Both the position numbers and the translations under genes were made by a program. Shown here one piece after another: positions 1 to 5,263 of a stretch of 5,263 nt of DNA. Source of the stretch: an uncultured Dialister sp. (GTDB lineage: Bacteria; Bacillota; Negativicutes; Veillonellales; Dialisteraceae); contig NZ_CAAFRZ010000040.1 in NCBI RefSeq assembly GCF_900765565.1, forward strand, positions 1 to 5,263, read 5' to 3'. How positions within the stretch are numbered: the first letter of the stretch is position 1; each line of letters starts with the position of its first letter. Under the pieces are notes generated by a model. That model saw only the letters and a list, made by a program, of their open reading frames with translations, did not search any database and was not told the origin of the DNA.

Positions 1-769
1 CGATACGTCCGCCGTGGCGCTGGCCGCCGCTCTGGATTCCTGCGAGTGTGAAATCTATACGGATGTGGACGGGGTCTATACGACGGACCCCAATCTGTGC
101 TCCACGGCTCGCAAACTCGATCGCGTCACCTATGAAGAAATGCTTGAAATGGCTTCCATGGGTGCGAAGGTATTGCAAATCCGTTCTGTGGAGTTCGCAA
201 AGAAGTATAATGTTCCCGTTCACGTGCGCTCCACGTTTTCTGATGATCCGGGAACGCTGGTCGCCCAGGAGGACGCCATGATGGAAGCCGTGCTCGTCTC
301 CGGCATTGCATATGACAAGGATCAGGCCCGTGTAACCGTATGCGGGGTTCCTGACCGCCCCGGCGTCTCCGCCGCCCTTTTTGCGCCGCTGTCCGAAAAC
401 GGCATCATGGTTGACATGATCATCCAGACCGCCAGCCGCGAAGGCGTGACCGACATGACGTTCACCGTGTCCCGCAAGGATCTGGAGAAAGCCATTCAGC
501 TCATGAAGGAAATCGTCGCGCGGATCGGCGGTACGGGCGTGGAACACGACCCCTACGTCGCTAAGGTTTCCGTCATCGGCGTGGGAATGCGCAACCACAC
601 CGGCGTGGCGACCAAGGCCTTCGCCGCCCTGCAGCAGGAAAACATCAACATCCAGATGATCAGTACGTCCGAGATTAAGATTTCCTGTCTGATCGACGAA
701 AAATACACCGAACTCGCTGTGCGCACCCTGCACGACGCGTTCGAACTGCACAAGCCTGATCACGCCTAG
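1..769 (+). CDS. lysC: Aspartate kinase (aspartokinase), C-terminal part; 5' end outside the window
   Basis: Aspartate kinase phosphorylates L-aspartate to 4-aspartyl phosphate with ATP, the first step towards lysine, threonine, methionine and diaminopimelate; it is cytosolic. The reading frame is open from base 2, so the gene starts upstream and about 150 of the family's ~405-410 residues are missing. Of the 255 visible residues, 1-11 (DTSAVALAAAL) are the end of the conserved GGSDTSA-type motif. Residues 21-30 (DVDGVYTTDP) are the nucleotide-binding loop, and 44-85 are the end of the kinase domain, including VPVHVRS. Two ACT domains follow, about 97-172 (GVPDRPGVSAALF) and 184-250 (KVSVIGVGM, then ISTSEIKIS). 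This tandem-ACT layout is that of monofunctional, lysine/threonine-regulated LysC, with no homoserine dehydrogenase fused. It ends with TAG at 767-769, 20 bp before a terminator, so it is the last gene of its unit. Unusual: residue 143 is Thr where many homologues have Asn after Gln (recalled, not aligned). Confidence 0.96.
   Translation, partial: DTSAVALAAALDSCECEIYTDVDGVYTTDPNLCSTARKLDRVTYEEMLEMASMGAKVLQIRSVEFAKKYNVPVHVRSTFSDDPGTLVAQEDAMMEAVLVSGIAYDKDQARVTVCGVPDRPGVSAALFAPLSENGIMVDMIIQTASREGVTDMTFTVSRKDLEKAIQLMKEIVARIGGTGVEHDPYVAKVSVIGVGMRNHTGVATKAFAALQQENINIQMISTSEIKISCLIDEKYTELAVRTLHDAFELHKPDHA
267..272 (+). promoter_or_regulatory. Internal Shine-Dalgarno site within lysC
   Basis: AGGAGG lies inside the lysC frame, 5 nt before an in-frame ATG at 278 and 8 nt before a second ATG at 281. 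It can pair over all six bases with CCTCCT at 2859-2864, the 3' tail of the 16S rRNA in this same window. The position matches the linker between the kinase and ACT domains, where an internal start is known in some LysC families. Confidence 0.6.
278..769 (+). CDS. Putative aspartokinase beta (regulatory) subunit from an internal in-frame start
   Basis: An internal start at ATG 278 or ATG 281 would give a 163- or 162-residue protein holding only the two ACT domains (first ~97-172, second ~184-250 in the numbering of the visible LysC fragment). What I see: an ideal AGGAGG at 267-272, two adjacent in-frame ATGs, and a first segment M-M-E-A-V-L just before the first ACT domain. What is known: in Bacillus subtilis aspartokinase II and Corynebacterium glutamicum LysC, the beta subunit is made from the same gene by internal initiation at an equivalent place (MEEAVL in C. 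glutamicum, from memory). It assembles with alpha into an alpha2beta2 enzyme and helps bind the feedback inhibitors. Inference: the same arrangement operates here. The alternative is a chance SD-like match in Gln-Glu-Asp codons, with only the full-length chain made. Confidence 0.45.
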   Translation: MMEAVLVSGIAYDKDQARVTVCGVPDRPGVSAALFAPLSENGIMVDMIIQTASREGVTDMTFTVSRKDLEKAIQLMKEIVARIGGTGVEHDPYVAKVSVIGVGMRNHTGVATKAFAALQQENINIQMISTSEIKISCLIDEKYTELAVRTLHDAFELHKPDHA

Positions 770-789
770 CCGTCAAGCGAACTGATGCG

Positions 790-822
790 AAGGCCCGGGG
801 AGTCCTCTTTCCGGGCTTTTTT
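790..822 (+). terminator. Rho-independent terminator after lysC
   Basis: Bases 790-798 pair with 811-819 in a 9-bp stem with one G-U pair and a GCCCGG/CCGGGC core. The right arm runs into six T at 817-822. It starts 20 bp after the lysC stop codon. It would end the lysC transcript before the rRNA promoters and keep the two units separate. Confidence 0.88.
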
Positions 823-891
823 CATGAGTATCATCCCGGAAAACGCATATTCTCATAGTGCAATAAAACAAAAAGGTTGGATATTGAGAAG

Positions 892-901
892 AAAACGTTT
901 T
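892..901. other. Perfect 10-bp palindrome AAAACGTTTT
   Basis: A perfect palindrome just upstream of the A-tracts of the first rRNA promoter, centred about 27 bp before its -35 box. This is a plausible place for a DNA-binding protein, but I do not recognise it as the site of a specific regulator. AT-rich palindromes of this size also occur by chance. Confidence 0.35.
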
Positions 902-903
902 GG

Positions 904-951
904 AAAAAAATTCAAAAAATGGTTGACAGAGAGCGGGGTCTGGGGCAGGGT
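904..951 (+). promoter_or_regulatory. rRNA operon promoter P1 with A-tract UP element
   Basis: A perfect -35 box, TTGACA, is at 923-928. It is preceded by A-tracts at 904-910 and 914-919, spaced one helical turn apart, in the place of an UP element. The -10 box is not clear. By alignment with P2 (shared GGTTGACAG and GGGGTC) it would be CAGGGT at 946-951, 17 bp from the -35, which is a poor match to TATAAT; the TATGCA at 951 is too far away. This is the weakest of the three promoters. It lies about 365 bp upstream of 16S. Confidence 0.5.
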
Positions 952-978
952 ATGCAAATGCTTCGGCTGCGTGTTGAA

Positions 979-995
979 AACAACCTGCAGTTGTT
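979..995. repeat. Short inverted repeat between P1 and P2
   Basis: AACAAC at 979-984 and GTTGTT at 990-995 form a 6-bp inverted repeat around CTGCA. It could be a weak hairpin in the P1 transcript or a dyad binding site upstream of P2. There is no T-run, so it is not a terminator. Its function is unknown. Confidence 0.3.
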
Positions 996-1024
996 GTGTC
1001 GTCACTGTGATAGCACGGTAACGG

Positions 1025-1088
1025 TTTTTTGAAAAAAGCAGAAGAAAGCGGTTGACAGCGAGAAGGGGTCGGGATAAGTTCCCGCTTC
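1025..1088 (+). promoter_or_regulatory. rRNA operon promoter P2
   Basis: The -35 box TTGACA at 1052-1057 is followed by a 17-bp spacer and a -10 box TAAGTT at 1075-1080 (three of six bases match TATAAT). Transcription would start near 1087. A T6 run (1025-1030) and an A6 run (1032-1037) lie upstream in the UP-element region. The bases after the -10 (CCCGC) make a GC-rich discriminator. In rRNA promoters of other bacteria this favours ppGpp/DksA (stringent) control; applying that here is inference. The -10/discriminator block TAAGTTCCCGCTTC is repeated exactly at P3. Confidence 0.72.
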
Positions 1089-1090
1089 TG

Positions 1091-1114
1091 CGCCGGGGAG
1101 AAATCCTCGCGGCG
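1091..1114 (+). other. Imperfect GC-rich hairpin at the start of the P2 transcript
   Basis: CGCCG at 1091-1095 pairs with CGGCG at 1110-1114. An inner GAG/CTC pairing (1098-1100 with 1106-1108) is separated from it by a small internal loop. The hairpin begins only a few bases after the expected P2 start, so it would fold at the 5' end of that RNA. It is followed by A-runs, not T-runs, so it should not terminate transcription. Confidence 0.4.
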
Positions 1115-1121
1115 CGCTCCG

Positions 1122-1189
1122 AAAAAAAACTTCGGGGTTCGAAAAAAAGTTGTTGACAAGCTGGACCGGGCGGGGTAAGTTCCCGCTTC
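1122..1189 (+). promoter_or_regulatory. rRNA operon promoter P3, closest to 16S
   Basis: The -35 box TTGACA at 1153-1158 is followed by a 17-bp spacer and a -10 box TAAGTT at 1176-1181, with the start expected near 1188. A8 at 1122-1129 and A7 at 1142-1148 are exactly 20 bp apart, about two helical turns, and form a likely UP element and bend. TAAGTTCCCGCTTC (1176-1189) is identical to the P2 block 101 bp upstream. The GC-rich discriminator suggests growth-rate control. About 128 nt of leader separate this start from 16S. Confidence 0.74.
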
Positions 1190-1212
1190 GCCGCTGACGG
1201 AAACGCAGCGGC
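1190..1212 (+). other. Leader RNA hairpin with GAAA tetraloop
   Basis: GCCGCTG at 1190-1196 pairs perfectly with CAGCGGC at 1206-1212. After a bulged A at 1197, two more pairs (1198-1199 with 1204-1205) close a GAAA tetraloop at 1200-1203. The hairpin starts within a few bases of the expected P3 start, so it would cap the 5' end of the P3 transcript. It is likely a stable leader structure that helps start folding or protects the nascent RNA; the role is inferred. Confidence 0.6.
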
Positions 1213-1213
1213 T

Positions 1214-1227
1214 GAGGCAACGGCCTC
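1214..1227 (+). other. boxB-like hairpin directly before boxA
   Basis: GAGGC at 1214-1218 pairs with GCCTC at 1223-1227 around an AACG loop. It lies 2 nt before the boxA-like sequence. A small hairpin (boxB) followed by boxA is the order in the E. coli rrn antitermination leader. The match is by position and shape only. Confidence 0.45.
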
Positions 1228-1229
1228 TG

Positions 1230-1242
1230 GTTCTTTGACAAG
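1230..1242 (+). promoter_or_regulatory. boxA-like antitermination site in the rRNA leader
   Basis: GTTCTTTGACAAG resembles the E. coli rrn boxA (TGCTCTTTAACAA), the RNA site bound by NusB-NusE (S10) to load an antitermination complex that lets polymerase cross the untranslated rRNA genes. A related copy (GCTCTTTGAGAAG) follows 16S at 2923-2935, as in E. coli, where boxA occurs in both leader and spacer. Its last four bases are also the first bases of the 16S processing stem. Confidence 0.62.
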
Positions 1243-1261
1243 TGAAGAGCGAGTTGGGAAT
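1239..1261 (+). other. 5' arm of the 16S rRNA processing stem
   Basis: These 23 bases are perfectly complementary to 2876-2898 in the spacer, with no mismatch or G-U pair. Pairing would bring the two ends of the 16S precursor together in a long duplex, the classic RNase III substrate that releases pre-16S. Seen directly: the complementarity. Known: this type of bulge-loop stem in bacterial rrn operons. The exact cleavage sites are not visible. Confidence 0.9.
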
Positions 1262-1279
1262 AAGAAACTTTGAGTTTTA

Positions 1280-1297
1280 GCCCATAGAGATATGGGC
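1280..1297 (+). other. Hairpin with GAGA tetraloop in the pre-16S 5' leader
   Basis: GCCCATA at 1280-1286 pairs perfectly with TATGGGC at 1291-1297 around a GNRA-type GAGA loop. It lies between the processing stem and the mature 16S 5' end, in RNA removed during maturation. A smaller AGTTG/CAACT pairing (1303-1307 with 1316-1320) follows and straddles the mature end. These probably guide early 16S folding or 5' trimming (inference). Confidence 0.6.
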
Positions 1298-1315
1298 AAG
1301 CTAGTTGTTTTCAAT

Positions 1316-2866
<1,551 letters not shown>

Positions 2867-2875
2867 ATAGGAAAA

Positions 2876-2898
2876 ATTCCCAACTCGCTCTTCACTTG
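2876..2898 (+). other. 3' arm of the 16S rRNA processing stem
   Basis: It pairs perfectly with 1239-1261. It starts 9 nt after the mature 16S 3' end, so the 3' trailer inside the stem is very short, whereas the 5' leader inside the stem is about 54 nt. Confidence 0.9.
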
Positions 2899-2922
2899 CA
2901 AGGAACAAGGGCTTAACGCCAT

Positions 2923-2935
2923 GCTCTTTGAGAAG
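2923..2935 (+). promoter_or_regulatory. boxA-like antitermination site in the 16S-23S spacer
   Basis: GCTCTTTGAGAAG, read with the preceding T as TGCTCTTTGAGAA, matches E. coli boxA (TGCTCTTTAACAA) at 11 of 13 positions. It lies between the processing stem and tRNA-Ile and would renew the antitermination complex before the tRNAs and 23S. A weak 3-bp hairpin (GGC/GCC, 2910-2920) precedes it. Confidence 0.6.
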
Positions 2936-2945
2936 AAAACGTCAG

Positions 2946-3022
2946 GGGCCTGTAGCTCAGGTGGCTAGAGCGCACGCCTGATAAGCGTGAGGTCGAAAGT
3001 TCAAGTCTTTCCAGGCCCACCA
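2946..3022 (+). tRNA. tRNA-Ile (anticodon GAT), CCA encoded
   Basis: A full cloverleaf of 77 nt including CCA. The acceptor stem GGGCCTG (2946-2952) pairs with CAGGCCC (3012-3018). T8-A9 follow, then a D arm with GCTC. The anticodon stem is CACGC/GCGTG (2973-2977 with 2985-2989), the loop is CTGATAA and the anticodon GAT is at 2980-2982. The T arm contains GTTCAAGTC. The discriminator base is A3019 and CCA is at 3020-3022. It reads ATC and ATT isoleucine codons. Its place in the 16S-23S spacer is the usual one for tRNA-Ile(GAT), and it is released from the rRNA transcript by processing. Confidence 0.98.
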
Positions 3023-3029
3023 CTTATCA

Positions 3030-3105
3030 GGGGGTATAGCTCAGCTGGGAGAGCATCTGCTTTGCACGCAGAGGGTCGACGGTTCGATTCCGCCTACCTC
3101 CACCA
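3030..3105 (+). tRNA. tRNA-Ala (anticodon TGC), CCA encoded
   Basis: A full cloverleaf of 76 nt including CCA. The acceptor stem GGGGGTA (3030-3036) pairs with TACCTCC (3095-3101), with one G-U pair. The D arm contains GCTCAGCTGGGAGAGC. The anticodon stem is TCTGC/GCAGA (3056-3060 with 3068-3072), the loop is TTTGCAC and the anticodon TGC is at 3063-3065. The T loop is TTCGATT. The discriminator base is A3102 and CCA is at 3103-3105. It lies only 7 nt after tRNA-Ile, giving the common Ile-Ala spacer order. Confidence 0.98.
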
Positions 3106-3262
3106 CAAGCTTGCTGACGTACAGTCCATGATTGGTCATTGACGCGAAGATTTCGCGGCAGTCATCCAGGCATGGCCTGGTCGCACCGGTCGGAAACACC
3201 GGCGGGTGCTGCTCATTTACAATTGAATAGGGGAATGGGAAGGGAATAGTAAAGTTCTTGAG
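3106..3262 (+). other. Distal 16S-23S spacer with a run of short hairpins
   Basis: This stretch separates tRNA-Ala from 23S and has no gene. It holds consecutive short stems: CGCGAA/TTCGCG (3143-3148 with 3152-3157, GAT loop), CCAGGC/GCCTGG (3166-3171 with 3175-3180, ATG loop) and CCGGT/ACCGG (3186-3190 with 3198-3202). A weak 4-bp stem lies at 3128-3139. From about 3221 to 3250 it becomes purine-rich, with repeated GGGAA. This is where the 5' arm of the 23S processing stem is expected; its partner would lie beyond the 3' end of 23S, outside the window. GTTCTTGAGAAA at 3254-3265 resembles the boxA sites with one T missing. Confidence 0.55.

Positions 3263-5263
<2,001 letters not shown>

Noticed and set aside
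884..912. TTGAGA with AAAATT 17 bp later as a promoter upstream of P1
   Set aside because: The -10 match is poor and the region is better read as the A-tract UP element of P1.
785..1021. 78-codon open frame on the + strand after lysC
   Set aside because: Its start lies inside the lysC terminator hairpin, there is no ribosome-binding site, and it runs through promoter P1. The peptide resembles no family I know.
1091..1130. GC-rich hairpin at 1091-1114 as a terminator between P2 and P3
   Set aside because: It is imperfect and followed by A-runs rather than T-runs on the + strand, so it lacks the U-tract of an intrinsic terminator.
1235..1263. A fourth TTGACA (1235-1240) as a further promoter directly before 16S
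   Set aside because: At 17 bp spacing the -10 would be GAATAA, there is no GC-rich discriminator, and the sequence is better explained as boxA plus the 5' arm of the 16S processing stem. A start here would also lose the antitermination site.
773..1314. Antisense open frames of 128 and 153 codons across the promoter and leader region
   Set aside because: They overlap the terminator, three promoters and the processing stem. Composition is Phe/Arg/Pro-rich, as expected from reading A-tracts and GC blocks backwards.

Overview
The window is chromosomal DNA from a bacterium that reads as Desulfovibrionaceae (Desulfobacterota). The 16S variable regions look closest to Bilophila wadsworthia from memory; I could not run a database comparison. 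Everything functional lies on the + strand. Both ends are cut: the left end falls inside a protein gene and the right end inside the 23S rRNA gene.

Region by region: (1) 1-769 is the C-terminal ~255 residues of an aspartate kinase (LysC type): the end of the kinase domain followed by two ACT domains. A strong Shine-Dalgarno sequence (AGGAGG) sits inside the gene just before an in-frame ATG-ATG. That is where Bacillus and Corynebacterium start a separate regulatory beta subunit. (2) 790-822 is a rho-independent terminator. (3) 823-1315 has no protein gene. It is the promoter and leader region of an rRNA operon: three perfect TTGACA -35 boxes in tandem, each with A-tracts upstream; a shared -10/discriminator block at the second and third; two compact RNA hairpins; a boxA-like antitermination site; and one arm of the 16S processing stem. 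(4) 1316-2866 is a complete 16S rRNA gene. (5) 2867-3262 is the 396-nt internal spacer. It holds the other arm of the 16S processing stem, a second boxA-like site, tRNA-Ile(GAT), tRNA-Ala(TGC) only 7 nt later, and a run of short hairpins. (6) 3263-5263 is the first ~2.0 kb of 23S rRNA, ending just after helix 69.

Together, regions 3-6 form a standard 16S-Ile-Ala-23S rrn operon, transcribed in the same direction as lysC and insulated from it by the terminator. A 23-bp perfect duplex between 1239-1261 and 2876-2898 would loop out the 16S precursor for RNase III-type processing. The GC-rich sequence after the -10 boxes suggests growth-rate or stringent control.

I see no novel multi-gene system, mobile element, CRISPR array or intervening sequence in the rRNA genes. 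The points most worth checking are the internal lysC start, the repeated promoter architecture and the ordered leader/spacer RNA elements.
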